A stretch of 64,000 nucleotides of DNA from DATBGZ01 sp036557785 (GCA_036557785.1 DATBGZ010000036.1:1-64000); one strand, 5' to 3'; positions 24,492 to 33,770 are shown, numbered from the stretch's first letter. Numbers and translations: made by a program. Notes: generated by a model from the letters alone, not told the origin.

Positions 24492-27305
24492 TCAGCCGTC
24501 CTGTAGCGCCTTCTGCTGGGCGCCTTCGCCGCCGCCAAGGTACGCGGCCACCACCCGCTGGTCGCGGCGGATCGACTCGGGCGGGCCGTCGGCGATCACC
24601 TTCCCGAACTCCAGCACCACGATGCGGTCGCAGATGTTGAGGACGAGCCCCATGTCGTGGTCGATCAGGAGGATCGACTGACCGTCGTCGGCGAGCCCGC
24701 GCAGGCGCCGGCCGAGTTCCTGGCTCTCCGTCCGGTCCAGCCCCGCTGCGGGCTCGTCCAGGCAGATCAGGCGGTGGTTGCCGACGAGCGCGCGGGCGAC
24801 ACCGACCATCTTGCGTTCGCTCTCGGAGAGCTCGTCGGGCGTCGCCTCGGCGGCCCAGTCCATGCCGACGATCGCGAGCGCCTCGTCGGCGTCCCGTCGG
24901 GCCGAGTTGTCCGTCTGGAGCATGCCGCGGAGCCTGCGCGCCAGCGTCTGCGCCGACAGCGTGCTCCCGGCACCGCCGGTGGCGGGTTCCGCGGCCACGA
25001 GCAGGTTCTCGCGTACGTCCAGGTCATGGAACAGCTCGGTGCTCTGCCAGGTGCGGCCGAACCCGCGGCGCGAGCGTTCGTACGCGGGCAACCCCCCGAT
25101 GTCGTGCCCGTCCAGCTCGACCCGCCCGGTGCTGGCCACGAAGCCGCCAATGGCATCGAGGAACGTTGACTTGCCCGCGCCGTTGGGGCCGATCAGACCG
25201 ACGAGCTCGCCGGAGCGCACCTCGAACGTCACGTCGCGCAGCGCGTGCACGCCGCCGAAGTCGACCGAGAGCCCGTCGACGCTCAGCACCGCGCCGTCCC
25301 GGATCTCCACCGCCTTCCGCTGGGCCGCCGGGGGCCGTGCGGTCTCGTCCGGCGCCCGCTGCGGTCGGCTGAGCACCGGCCGTTTGTGCGTGCGCTTGTA
25401 GAAGTCGCCCGCGACACCCTCGGGGTTCTGGATCAGGGTGAAGAGCAGCAGCACGCCGCCGAAGAGCAGGAACCAGTTGCCGTTGAGCCCGAACCATTTG
25501 TCCAGCGCGTACGGCACCAGCGCCTGGGCCGAGATCACCCCCGCGAAGACGGCGCCCGATATCTGCGTGATGCCACCCGCGTAGGCGAACGCGATCAGGC
25601 CCAGCGCCGTGAACGCGCTGAAGCGCTCCGGGCTCACCGAGCCGAAGTTGTAGGCGTACAGGCATCCCGCCACACCCGCGATGAAGGCGCTGATGCCGAA
25701 CGCGGTCAGCTTGATCGTGCGAGGGTTGATCGCGGCCGCCTCGGCGGCACGCTCGTTGGAGCGAACCGCCAGCATGCGCTGACCGAGCGACCCGCGTCGC
25801 AGGTACCCGACGAGCAGGCACAGGGCCACCGTCGCGATCAGCGCGACCCAGCCGAAGATGGGGCTCGGCTGGTTACCGTCGAGTCCGCGGTAGCCCGCCC
25901 GTGGGCTGAGGTCGAGCCCGAAGAGGCCGAGGTCGGGCACGGGCGAGCCGCTCGGTCCGGCTCCCCAGGTGCTGTTGTTGAAGCCGAAGTTCGAGATCGC
26001 GACTGCGGCGGCGAGGGTCACCACGGTCAGGTTCACGCCCCGGACCCGCAGTGCCGAGACCGCGGTGAGCAGGCCGATCACGACCGAGACCGCGACGCCC
26101 GCCAAAGCGGCGAGCGGGAAGCCGATGCCCGCGTCGGCCGAGATGTGGAAGATCGTGAAGCCCGTCGCCCCGGCCAGCGCGAGCTGGACCACCGAGACCT
26201 GGCCGACGAAGCCCGTGATGACGACCAGCGACAGGGCCATCAGAGCGCCGATCAGCGAGACCACGAGCGCCTGCCGGAAGTCGAAGGGCAGGACGACCAG
26301 CGCCACGGCACAGACAACGGCCAGCGGGAGGGCCACCCTGAGCAGCCGCTGCGGCCGGGGCGCTGCGGGCAGCCGCTGCTCAACCAGCTCGCCGCGGCCG
26401 GGGATCTTCGTGCCGCGCAGGAACATCGCCACGATGATGATCAGGAACGCGACCAGCTCCGGAACGCCCGAGATCAGGGTCCCGTGGATGCTCGGGAACC
26501 AGTCCAACCCTTCGAAGTAGATGATCAGCGAGTCGAGGATGCCGATGCCGAGCCCGGCCGCGCAGGCGATCCCGAACGAGGTGAAGCGCGCCAGCAGAGC
26601 GGCGGCGAGGGCCGGCACGATCTCCAGCGGCAGGGTGAATGCGTCGACCGCGACGACCGAGGCGGCCAGGATCCCGATCCCGCCGGCGATGAGCGAGGTG
26701 ATCAGCGTGTTCACCATCGAGATCAGGTTGGGCGACTGGCCGGAGAGGATGGCGGCGACCTCGTTCTCGGACGCCGCCCGGGTCGCCAGCCCAAACCTGG
26801 TCCACCGGTACAGGGCCCAGAGCGCCGCCGCCAGCGCGATGACGAGGCCGGCGAGGATGAACCGGTCCACGGGGACGACCACGGTGGTGCTCAGCCGCAC
26901 GTTGTCCGACGGGTCCGACGGCAGGACCAGCACTCGCGACGTGTGTGGGGACGTGCCGAAGGCGAGCAGCATCGACGCCTGGGCGATGAGCAGCACGGCG
27001 AGCGAGGAGACCAGCTTCGCCAGCGGCGAGGCGGTGCGCAGCGGCCGGAACGCGAGCAGCTCGATCAGCGCGCCCACGACCAGCACGAAGAGCAGGCTGA
27101 CGATCAGCGCCGGCACCATCGGCAACGAGGCGAACTCGCCGTCGGTCAGCGACCAGAAGGAATAACCGGCCAGCATCGCCACGGCGCCGACCGACACGTT
27201 CACGATGCCCGAGCCGCGGTAGGTCGCCACCACGCCGAGAGCGATGGCGGCGATCAGGGCGCCGTCGCCGAGGCCGAGCAGGACGTAGAGAGCAATCAGT
27301 TCCAC
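24492..27305 (-). CDS. Fused LivH-LivM-LivG: permease-permease-ATPase
   Basis: A 937-residue protein containing three subunits of a branched-chain-amino-acid-type importer. About residues 1-290 are a LivH permease (ALGVVATYRGSGIVNVSVGAVAML); about 310-640 a LivM permease (GFVGQVSVVQLALAGATGF, SLGQRMLAVRSNERAAEAAAI); about 685-930 a LivG ATPase with Walker A GPNGAGKST, signature SESERKMVGVARAL, Walker B LICLDEP and switch LLIDHDMGLV. These are usually separate proteins. GTG 27305 is chosen because GGAG lies 8 nt upstream and the preceding open frame is a non-hydrophobic leader. Its partners are the binding lipoprotein upstream and the divergent LivF. Confidence 0.93.
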   Translation of the reverse strand: MELIALYVLLGLGDGALIAAIALGVVATYRGSGIVNVSVGAVAMLAGYSFWSLTDGEFASLPMVPALIVSLLFVLVVGALIELLAFRPLRTASPLAKLVSSLAVLLIAQASMLLAFGTSPHTSRVLVLPSDPSDNVRLSTTVVVPVDRFILAGLVIALAAALWALYRWTRFGLATRAASENEVAAILSGQSPNLISMVNTLITSLIAGGIGILAASVVAVDAFTLPLEIVPALAAALLARFTSFGIACAAGLGIGILDSLIIYFEGLDWFPSIHGTLISGVPELVAFLIIIVAMFLRGTKIPGRGELVEQRLPAAPRPQRLLRVALPLAVVCAVALVVLPFDFRQALVVSLIGALMALSLVVITGFVGQVSVVQLALAGATGFTIFHISADAGIGFPLAALAGVAVSVVIGLLTAVSALRVRGVNLTVVTLAAAVAISNFGFNNSTWGAGPSGSPVPDLGLFGLDLSPRAGYRGLDGNQPSPIFGWVALIATVALCLLVGYLRRGSLGQRMLAVRSNERAAEAAAINPRTIKLTAFGISAFIAGVAGCLYAYNFGSVSPERFSAFTALGLIAFAYAGGITQISGAVFAGVISAQALVPYALDKWFGLNGNWFLLFGGVLLLFTLIQNPEGVAGDFYKRTHKRPVLSRPQRAPDETARPPAAQRKAVEIRDGAVLSVDGLSVDFGGVHALRDVTFEVRSGELVGLIGPNGAGKSTFLDAIGGFVASTGRVELDGHDIGGLPAYERSRRGFGRTWQSTELFHDLDVRENLLVAAEPATGGAGSTLSAQTLARRLRGMLQTDNSARRDADEALAIVGMDWAAEATPDELSESERKMVGVARALVGNHRLICLDEPAAGLDRTESQELGRRLRGLADDGQSILLIDHDMGLVLNICDRIVVLEFGKVIADGPPESIRRDQRVVAAYLGGGEGAQQKALQDG

Positions 27306-27355
27306 AGTATTCTCCGGACGGCGCGGGTGGCAGCCTTTCAACAATTTAAGTTTAT

Positions 27356-27398
27356 GGAGCCCCGCACCCCTTCACGACGAAAAGGTGCGGGGCTCCAC
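27356..27398 (-). terminator. Hairpin between binding-protein gene and LivHMG gene
   Basis: A perfect 14-bp stem, TGGAGCCCCGCACC (27356-27369) with its complement (27385-27398), and a 15-nt loop. On the coding (minus) strand it is followed by an AT-rich stretch (TAAACTTAAATTG). Lying 11 nt after the binding-protein stop, it probably acts as a partial terminator, allowing excess binding protein over transporter. Confidence 0.75.
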
Positions 27399-27409
27399 AT
27401 GGTAGGGGA

Positions 27410-28714
27410 TCAGGGGGTCGGCGGCCTCGTCCAGCCCGCGACCTTGGTGAACTTGTTGGTCCCGGCGTAGTTGAAGAACTGCACCTGGTCGTTGCAGACC
27501 GCCGGCGCTTCCGAGTACTTGCCGCACTGCAGTGACGGCGCACCGAGCGCGAGCGGGCCGGTGAACGCCTTGGCCTTCGCCTGCACCGCCTGCGGGGTGA
27601 TGTTGTCGTAGCCGATCTCGTTGAGCCACTTGATCGTGGTCAGCGTCTGCGAGAACGCGACGATGTTCCACGGGTCCGGGGCCGCGTCCGGCGTGCCGTA
27701 CTTCTGCGTCACCGCGGTGTAGGCCGGCATGCCGGGGTCGGTCGTGTCGCCGAAGAGCGAGCTCGCGATCGTGTACGTCCAGATCGGGAAGTCGCCGAGG
27801 GCCGCGATCACCTGGCCGTTCAGGCACAGCGGCGCTGAGACGATCTTGTTGGCGTTGGTGATGTTCAGCGACTTGAGGCCCTTGGCGAGGTTCACGCAAC
27901 CGGCCGCGCTGCTGTAGGGGATCACCAGGTCCGCCGTCTGCGCACCTGCGCTGGTCAGCGGCCCGATCGTGTCGTTCTGGGTCGAGCTGTACCCGATGTT
28001 CTTGACCGTGATGCCGGCGGCCTTGAGCCCCGCTTCGATCGCGGCCGCGCCCTCGATGATGCCGGGGTCGTTGGGGTGGACCAGCGCCGCGGTCTTCGCG
28101 TGCAGCACGTCCCTGGCGTAGGTCCCGATCGGGCCGAGCACGTGGGTGGCGTCGCCGAAGAGGATCACGGCGTTGGATTGGGCGCCGTCGATCGGTGTGA
28201 CCGCCACGCCGTCGACCACGGGCTTTTGGCCGTTGATCGTCGAGTAGAAGGACTGGACGCCGACCGCCACGCCGCCCATGAGGACGACCGAGACGGAGCT
28301 GTCCGCGGCCATCTGCTGCCCGCAGGTCGTGCCCTCCTCCTCCGCGGAGGCGATGAAGCACTCCTTGAGCTGGACCGGATGTCCGCCGATCCCGCCGAGC
28401 TCCTCGTTGACATACTTGACCGCGAGTTCGGCGCCGCTGGTGGCGAAGTGTCCGATCTCCACCTGGCCGCCCTGTTGGTTGATCCAGCCGATGGTGACCG
28501 GCGGCAGGCTAGCGTCCGCTTTGCCTGCCTTGCCGCCGATGTAGGCGAGGTAGTCGGTGACGGACTGCGCCCCTTGGCCGCCGGGTCCGGTCACCTGGGT
28601 CAGGGTAGGGCCGCTCGTGCCGTTGGGTCCGTTCCCGCTACATGCGGTGGCGGCAACGACCAGAGCAATTGCGATCGGGATTGCGCGCAATCCCCTGGGA
28701 ATGTGTCTGCTCAA
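27410..28714 (-). CDS. Branched-chain-amino-acid-type substrate-binding lipoprotein
   Basis: A 434-residue type I periplasmic-binding protein of the LivK class. The signal peptide ends in the lipobox ATAC, so it is membrane-anchored. The mature domain starts PPVTIGWINQQGGQVEIGHFATSG and continues with VKYVNEELGGIGGHPVQLKEC. TTG 28714 is taken as start because AGGAGG lies 6 nt upstream, while ATG 28750 has no ribosome binding site. Substrates of this class include amino acids, amides, urea and aromatic acids; the ligand is not predictable. Confidence 0.9.
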   Translation of the reverse strand: MSRHIPRGLRAIPIAIALVVAATACSGNGPNGTSGPTLTQVTGPGGQGAQSVTDYLAYIGGKAGKADASLPPVTIGWINQQGGQVEIGHFATSGAELAVKYVNEELGGIGGHPVQLKECFIASAEEEGTTCGQQMAADSSVSVVLMGGVAVGVQSFYSTINGQKPVVDGVAVTPIDGAQSNAVILFGDATHVLGPIGTYARDVLHAKTAALVHPNDPGIIEGAAAIEAGLKAAGITVKNIGYSSTQNDTIGPLTSAGAQTADLVIPYSSAAGCVNLAKGLKSLNITNANKIVSAPLCLNGQVIAALGDFPIWTYTIASSLFGDTTDPGMPAYTAVTQKYGTPDAAPDPWNIVAFSQTLTTIKWLNEIGYDNITPQAVQAKAKAFTGPLALGAPSLQCGKYSEAPAVCNDQVQFFNYAGTNKFTKVAGWTRPPTP

Positions 28715-28907
28715 CAACGTCCTCCTCTGCAAGGCATGGCCGCGTTGCACTGAGGAATCCCGTTAAGGATCCCGTGTCCCACCCGTCGACGGCACCAGCC
28801 TCGGGCAAGGCAGCGCACTGCAAGTCGTGAGCAGGGACGGCACCGGTAGCGAGGATCCGGTGCACGGCTCCCCGCCGCGGTGAGACACGTGCCCATCAAA
28901 GACCACC

Positions 28908-28925
28908 GTCAACTATTTTGTCAAC
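28908..28925. promoter_or_regulatory. Direct repeats in the divergent liv intergenic region
   Basis: Two GTCAAC hexamers, 12 bp apart (28908-28913 and 28920-28925), sit in an AT-richer part of the 285-bp region between the divergent transport genes. They could be a regulator site or part of a promoter (TTGACA-like on the minus strand). Weak evidence. Confidence 0.25.
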
Positions 28926-28999
28926 GATCTCGGCCTGTATCATGTGAACACCTTCGTCGACGGTCAATGGACGTTTACATCGAAATAAGGACACGGCAC

Positions 29000-29719
29000 A
29001 TGGCGCCTCACGCGACGACACTGGAGCTCGACGGCCTGACTGCGGGCTACGACCGCGCGGCGGTCGTGCGGAACCTGAGCCTGACGGTGGCGCCCGGCGA
29101 GGTGGTCGCGCTGCTGGGCGCCAACGGCGCCGGCAAGACAACGACGTTGCGGGCCATCTCAGGTCTCCTCAAGCCCATGGCCGGAAAGATCCGCTTGGAC
29201 GGCACCGATCTCGCCGGCGTGCCCGCGACGGCCCGAGTGCGCCAGGGCATCGTGCACGTCCCGCACGATCGCGGGATCTTCTTCGGGCTCACGGTGGCCG
29301 AGCACCTCCGTCTCGACGGCGTGACCCAGGCCGACGAGCTGGCGGCGGCGTTCGAGCACTTCCCGGTCCTGCTCGAGCTGCGGCATCGCCGGGCCGGACT
29401 GCTGTCGGGCGGTGAGCAGCAGATGCTCGCACTCGCGCGCGCGCTGGCCCGCAAGCCGAGGCTGCTGTTGCTCGACGAACTCAGTCTTGGTCTCGCCCCG
29501 ATCATCGTCGAGCGCATCCTGCCCGTCGTGCGCGAGTTCGCGGCCAGGACCGCCACCGCGGTCCTGCTCGTCGAGCAGCACGTTCAGCTCGCTCTCGAGA
29601 TCGCGGACCGGGGCTACCTGCTCTCCCATGGAGAGCTGGTGGCGACCGACACCGCCGCGCGGCTGCGGGAGGACAGTGCGCTGCTGGCTACCAGCTACCT
29701 GGGAGAGCAGGCGCGCTGA
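29000..29719 (+). CDS. LivF-type ABC transporter ATP-binding protein
   Basis: A 239-residue ABC ATPase of the LivF class: GYDRAAVVRNLSLTVAPGEVV, Walker A GANGAGKT, signature LSGGEQQMLALARAL, Walker B LLLLDELSLGLAP, switch LVEQHV. It should pair with the LivG part of the fusion protein to complete the importer. The ATG at 29000 follows AAGGA by 8 nt; an earlier in-frame ATG adds 40 non-conserved residues. Being divergent from its partners is unusual for a liv system. Confidence 0.92.
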   Translation: MAPHATTLELDGLTAGYDRAAVVRNLSLTVAPGEVVALLGANGAGKTTTLRAISGLLKPMAGKIRLDGTDLAGVPATARVRQGIVHVPHDRGIFFGLTVAEHLRLDGVTQADELAAAFEHFPVLLELRHRRAGLLSGGEQQMLALARALARKPRLLLLDELSLGLAPIIVERILPVVREFAARTATAVLLVEQHVQLALEIADRGYLLSHGELVATDTAARLREDSALLATSYLGEQAR

Positions 29720-29764
29720 GCGCCTCTGGTCGCACCGACACGGATACCGTCAGGACAGCCGGCG

Positions 29765-30256
29765 TCATGGCGCGGCGGCGTGCGCCACGGCCCGCCAGTA
29801 CTGGTCAACGTCGACGTCATCGGGTGCGGCGGCCTCCTCGATGGCTCGAATCTCATCCGCCGACAGCCACCTGATGAGGCAGAACTCGTTGCCGAACGGG
29901 TCGACCATGACGGCCCAATCGATTTCGGGCTTCAGCCCGGGATGCGAGCCGGGCCTCGGGAAGATGCTCGGCGCCTTCTTCAGCCTGCCGCCGATCGCTT
30001 CGACCTGCACGATGGCTCTATCGACGTTCTCAACCTTGATGTCGACATGGGCGCGGTTGGCGTCGGGACCCTTGGTGGTGGTCACGAGGCGCAATCCCAA
30101 GTGCTCTCGGGCGGGGCTCGTCTCCCCGAGACTGGAGTAACGGCCGGCCCACGCCGAGTGCAGGACCGTGAGGCCGGTCACCTCTGACCAGAACGCCTCC
30201 GCGACAGCGAGGTCGTCGACACTGATCACCGTGTTATGGATTGAACCGATCGCCAT
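29765..30256 (-). CDS. VOC-family (glyoxalase-like) protein
   Basis: A 163-residue vicinal-oxygen-chelate protein with two beta-alpha-beta-beta-beta modules (SIHNTVISVDDLAVAEAFWSEVTG; AHVDIKVENVDRAIVQVEAIGG) and the usual WAVMVDPFGNEFCLI end. ATG 30256 has GAGG 5 nt upstream. Family members include dioxygenases, lyases and drug-binding proteins; activity unknown. Convergent with livF. Confidence 0.8.
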   Translation of the reverse strand: MAIGSIHNTVISVDDLAVAEAFWSEVTGLTVLHSAWAGRYSSLGETSPAREHLGLRLVTTTKGPDANRAHVDIKVENVDRAIVQVEAIGGRLKKAPSIFPRPGSHPGLKPEIDWAVMVDPFGNEFCLIRWLSADEIRAIEEAAAPDDVDVDQYWRAVAHAAAP

Positions 30257-30448
30257 CGATGCCTCGTTCAATCAAGGGTCGCGTTGGCTGAGAACCTACT
30301 ATCGTGGCGATGGCGACGCCATACCGCGAACAACTGCGGCGGAGAGCCCTGAGCGCGCCTGGTGGCCATGACCCGCTAGGGGCACACTGGCTCGCACGTG
30401 GTCGTGGCGATTCTTGAACCTCTCATCCCGAAGGCCAATGATGGTGGC

Positions 30449-31288
30449 ATGGCTGCTTTCGCACCGGCCAGCGTCAGAGACGACCGGGTGCTGCCCCTGA
30501 CCCGGATCGTCGCGTACACGATCGTGCCTTTCCTCGTGGTGGCGTTTGCGGTCCTCTATCCCGTTCCGACCGACACCGGGCGCTTGTTCGCCTGGCACAT
30601 CGTGCCCACCCTGACACCGATGATCCTCGGTTCCGCATATCTCGGCGGAGCCTACTTCTTTCTGCGTGCCGGCCGGGCGCAGAGCTGGTCGGTCATCAAA
30701 GGGGGCTTCGTCCCGGTGGCCGTATTCGCCTCATTGATGGGCATAGCGACCATTGTTCACTGGGACAAGTTCAATCATCACCATGTCGCCTTCTGGCTGT
30801 GGGCGTTTCTCTATTTCACCACACCGTTCCTCGTCTTCTGGACCTGGTCGACCAATCGACGTTTTGGTGAATTACCAGCCGACGATGGACGCGAGCTGCC
30901 GCCACTCGCCGCCCGAATGACCGCCGCAGTAGGCGGGCTGGCTCTGGCGGTGGGGCTCTTCCTGTTCGCGATTCCGTCGGCCGCCATCCGGATCTGGCCC
31001 TGGCAGCTGACCCCGCTCACCTCACGAGTGCTCGGCGCCGTCTTCTGCCTTGGCCTGGCTGGCGTGGGCACCCTGTTCGACCGACGGTGGACCAGCGCTC
31101 GCCTCCCGTTCGAGGTCGCGCTGATCATGCTGACGCTGATCCTCGTGGCCGGTCTGCGTGCCCACGCAGAGCTCGACGCAGGCAACCCCCTCACCTGGCT
31201 GTTCGCGGCCGGCTTTGCCGGGCTGATCATCGCGGTGGGCGGCCTGTACGGGCGGATGGAGCGGCGGTCTGCGGTGGGTGCGCCATGA
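30449..31288 (+). CDS. Multi-pass membrane protein of unknown function
   Basis: A 279-residue protein with about eight predicted membrane helices, including ILGSAYLGGAYFFLRAGRA and FWLWAFLYFTTPFLVFWTWS. Conserved-looking histidine clusters (VHWDKFNHHHVAFWLW) could bind metal or haem, but no family is recognised. Start ATG 30449 is preferred over GTG 30398. The stop overlaps the DUF5995 start by 4 nt (ATGA), linking the two genes. Confidence 0.7.
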   Translation: MAAFAPASVRDDRVLPLTRIVAYTIVPFLVVAFAVLYPVPTDTGRLFAWHIVPTLTPMILGSAYLGGAYFFLRAGRAQSWSVIKGGFVPVAVFASLMGIATIVHWDKFNHHHVAFWLWAFLYFTTPFLVFWTWSTNRRFGELPADDGRELPPLAARMTAAVGGLALAVGLFLFAIPSAAIRIWPWQLTPLTSRVLGAVFCLGLAGVGTLFDRRWTSARLPFEVALIMLTLILVAGLRAHAELDAGNPLTWLFAAGFAGLIIAVGGLYGRMERRSAVGAP

Positions 31289-32037
31289 TGGCGGGCGATA
31301 TCAACGCCCTGCTGGAGCGGATGCGCTCCGATCTCACCGAATTGGATGCGGCCGGCGATGCTCGCCGCTTCTTCCACGCGACCTACCTGCGCACCACTGA
31401 GGCGGTCGCGGCGGAGATCGTCCGCGGTGGGTTCGGTGACCCTGACTGGGTCAGTCGTTGGGATCTGGCCTTCGCCCTGCTGTACGTGGACAACGCCCTC
31501 GGCGCGGCCCGTGCCGGTCGGCCGGTGCCCGGGCCCTGGGCTGTGGCATTCGAGGCCGCCACGCGCCAGCCTGATCTGCCGCCGCTGCGGCATGTCCTCT
31601 TTGGCCTGAACGCCCACATCAACTACGACCTGCCCCAGGCGCTTCTTGCGGTGATCGACCCGGCAGAGTTCGAGGATGCGGCCGTCATCGCTGCGCGTGC
31701 GGCCGACCATCGGCACATCGACACCGTGCTCTCGGGGCGCGTCGGTGCCGAGGACGACGAACTCGTGGCCATCTCGCGGGTCACTCTGGTCGACCGGCTG
31801 CTGCGACCGGCCAATCGCGCAGCCAGCCGCCGGTTTCTCGCTGAGGCCAGACAGAAGGTGTGGCGCAACGCGTTTGTGCTCGACCGTGCCCGCCGCAACG
31901 GCGCTGCGGCGTACGGTGCGGCGCTGGCGGAGCTCGAACGGCGCTGTGCCGCTCGGGTACGTGACCTCACCCGCTCCGGCCCGGTGCTGCTGCGCTTGGC
32001 GCGCAAGGGTTTCGGCGTCCTCCTTCCGGGCGCGTGA
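31285..32037 (+). CDS. DUF5995 family protein
   Basis: A 250-residue soluble protein matching the DUF5995 pattern common in actinomycetes: RFFHATYLRTTEAVAAEI, WVSRWDLAFALLYVDNAL, HVLFGLNAHINYDLPQAL and ISRVTLVDRLLRPANR. Function unknown; these proteins are all-helical. Translation is coupled to the preceding membrane protein. Confidence 0.78.
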   Translation: MMAGDINALLERMRSDLTELDAAGDARRFFHATYLRTTEAVAAEIVRGGFGDPDWVSRWDLAFALLYVDNALGAARAGRPVPGPWAVAFEAATRQPDLPPLRHVLFGLNAHINYDLPQALLAVIDPAEFEDAAVIAARAADHRHIDTVLSGRVGAEDDELVAISRVTLVDRLLRPANRAASRRFLAEARQKVWRNAFVLDRARRNGAAAYGAALAELERRCAARVRDLTRSGPVLLRLARKGFGVLLPGA

Positions 32038-32112
32038 GCTGCCCCGAGGCGGTGAGCGGGCGCAGAGTACGACCGGGGGCCCCTCGGGACCGCGCTTGGG
32101 GCAGACTCAGGG

Positions 32113-32256
32113 GCATGGACGTGGGCGCCGGCCCGGGTCATCCTCGCTCGGGGCGAGAACGACACGATGGTGACCGACGAGAATCTGGCACGGTACGCAC
32201 CGGCCATGGTCACGCAACTGCTGCGTGTCAACGGCAGCTTTCCCTCGTTTCTATAG
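32113..32256 (+). pseudogene. C-terminal relic of an alpha/beta-hydrolase
   Basis: The frame reads WAPARVILARGENDTMVTDENLA and RYAP, then a short unrelated tail and a TAG at 32254. This matches the region around the catalytic acid in alpha/beta-hydrolases (VxLARGExDxMVTDExLxRY), but the nucleophile part upstream and the histidine downstream are missing. The rest of 32038-32301 shows no gene. Confidence 0.45.
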
Positions 32257-32301
32257 GCGTTACCTGGCGATGAGGTCAGGCCGCGGACGGAGGGCGCAGG
32301 G

Positions 32302-33006
32302 GTGATGGAACGGACGCCATCGAGCGTCGAAGCGAACGCATTGCGGCTCTTCGAGCCGCTTGGCCCGACCTACGACCGGGTGGGGGCCGCGCTGTCGCTG
32401 GGACAGGATCCCCGGTGGCGGCGCTTCCTGGTGTCACGCCTTCCGCAGGCCGGCCACGTGCTGGACGTGGCGACCGGCACGGGGTTGGTCGCGGCGAGGC
32501 TGCTGCGGCAGGGCCATCAGGTGACGGGCGTCGACCAGAGCCCGGACATGCTGCGGATGGCACGCCGTCGCTTCGGCGATGCGGTCACGCTGATCAATGC
32601 GCCGGCGCAGGCCCTCCCCCTGGCGTCGCGGTCCTTCGACCATCTCACGTTCACGTACCTACTTCGATACGTTGACGACCCCGCCGCCACGCTGGCCGAG
32701 TTGGCGCGGGTGGTACGTCCCGGCGGTATCGTCGCCTCACTCGAGTTCGGCGTACCCGAGGGCCCGGCCCGTCCGCTCTGGGGTCTCTACGTCCGCACGG
32801 CGCTGCCACTGGCCGGGCGGCTCGTGGGCAGCGGCTGGCGCGAGGTTGGCGATTTCCTCGGGGGGTCCATCCGGGACTTCTGGCAGCGCTACCCGCTGGA
32901 GCGGCAGCTCGACTGGTGGCGGGCCGCCGGCTTGCAGGACGTCGCGGTGCGCCGGATGAGCTTTGGCGCTGCCGTGGTCATCTGGGGACGCGGGGCGCCA
33001 GCGTGA
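32302..33006 (+). CDS. Class I SAM methyltransferase, UbiE/MenG-like
   Basis: A 234-residue methyltransferase: LFEPLGPTYDRVGAALSLGQ is typical of UbiE/COQ5-type quinone methylases, followed by SAM motif I VLDVATGTGLVAARL, motif II VTGVDQSPDMLRMAR and the post-motif FTYLLRYVDDPAATLAELARVVRPGG. GGAGGG precedes the start by 7 nt. It overlaps the next gene (GTGA), a membrane protein with a prenyltransferase-like motif, so methylation of a prenylated lipid or quinone is plausible (inference). Confidence 0.85.
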   Translation: MMERTPSSVEANALRLFEPLGPTYDRVGAALSLGQDPRWRRFLVSRLPQAGHVLDVATGTGLVAARLLRQGHQVTGVDQSPDMLRMARRRFGDAVTLINAPAQALPLASRSFDHLTFTYLLRYVDDPAATLAELARVVRPGGIVASLEFGVPEGPARPLWGLYVRTALPLAGRLVGSGWREVGDFLGGSIRDFWQRYPLERQLDWWRAAGLQDVAVRRMSFGAAVVIWGRGAPA

Positions 33007-33770
33007 CCGACCAGACCGCTGCGGGCGTACCCCGGCAGGCGGCGCTGCCGCAGGCGCGTCCGGCCTGGTACGCGTTGTCGGGCGGCGGGTGGCGGGACTA
33101 CGTGACGCTGCTGCATCCTCCTTACACGGCATGGCATCTGTCGTACGTCGTGATCGGGGGCTGCCTCGCTCCGGTCGTGTCCTGGGAAAGGCTCGGCGCC
33201 GTCGTCCTCGCCTTCGCGCTTGCCGTCGGAGTCGGCGCGCACGCCCTGGACGAGCTGAACGGACGACCCCTGCGCACCAGGATTCCGGACCGGGTACTAG
33301 CCTGGCTCGCCGGCGTCTGCATCGCGGGCGCTGGTGCGATCGGCGTGCTGGGGGCAGTTCTGTTTGAGCCCTGGCTGGCCCTGCTCATCCCGGTTGGCCT
33401 GTTCCTGGTGCTGGGCTACAACCTGGAGCTGGCGGGCGGTCGCTTCCATTCAGATCTGTGGTTCGGGCTCGCCTGGGGTGGCTTCCCCGTGTTGAACGGG
33501 TACGCGGCGGTCGCGGGCAACCTCAGCGTGGTGGCCGTGCTCGCCGCTGTCTTCGCGGTGCTGCTCTCGCTCGCCCAGCGCGTGCTGTCCACGCAGGTGC
33601 GGTTTGTCCGGCGAAAGGTGGCTCTGGTGAGCGGCGTGCTCGTCCTCACTGACGGAAGCCGGCAGGAACTGGACGCTCGACGGCTCACCTCCGCCCCCGA
33701 GACCGGACTGCGGCTGCTGTCCCTGGCGATCGTCGCGCTCGCCGCGACCTTGGTCGCGCTCAAGATCTGA
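33003..33770 (+). CDS. Membrane protein, UbiA-prenyltransferase-like
   Basis: A 255-residue protein with about six to seven hydrophobic helices and the loop GAHALDELNGRPLRTRIPD at residues 78-96, which resembles the Asp-rich allyl-diphosphate-binding loop of UbiA-type enzymes, plus LGYNLELAGGRFHSDLWFG at about 140. The match to the UbiA NxxxDxxxD signature is imperfect, so membership is a suggestion. GTG 33003 overlaps the methyltransferase stop. A two-gene unit acting on a prenylated quinone or other isoprenoid lipid would fit. Confidence 0.55.
   Translation: MTDQTAAGVPRQAALPQARPAWYALSGGGWRDYVTLLHPPYTAWHLSYVVIGGCLAPVVSWERLGAVVLAFALAVGVGAHALDELNGRPLRTRIPDRVLAWLAGVCIAGAGAIGVLGAVLFEPWLALLIPVGLFLVLGYNLELAGGRFHSDLWFGLAWGGFPVLNGYAAVAGNLSVVAVLAAVFAVLLSLAQRVLSTQVRFVRRKVALVSGVLVLTDGSRQELDARRLTSAPETGLRLLSLAIVALAATLVALKI

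Noticed and set aside
25245..27470. A 741-codon open frame on the plus strand antisense to the LivHMG fusion
   Set aside because: Composition is low-complexity Arg/Gly/Asp/Gln typical of antisense frames in GC-rich genes; the opposite frame encodes an obvious transporter.
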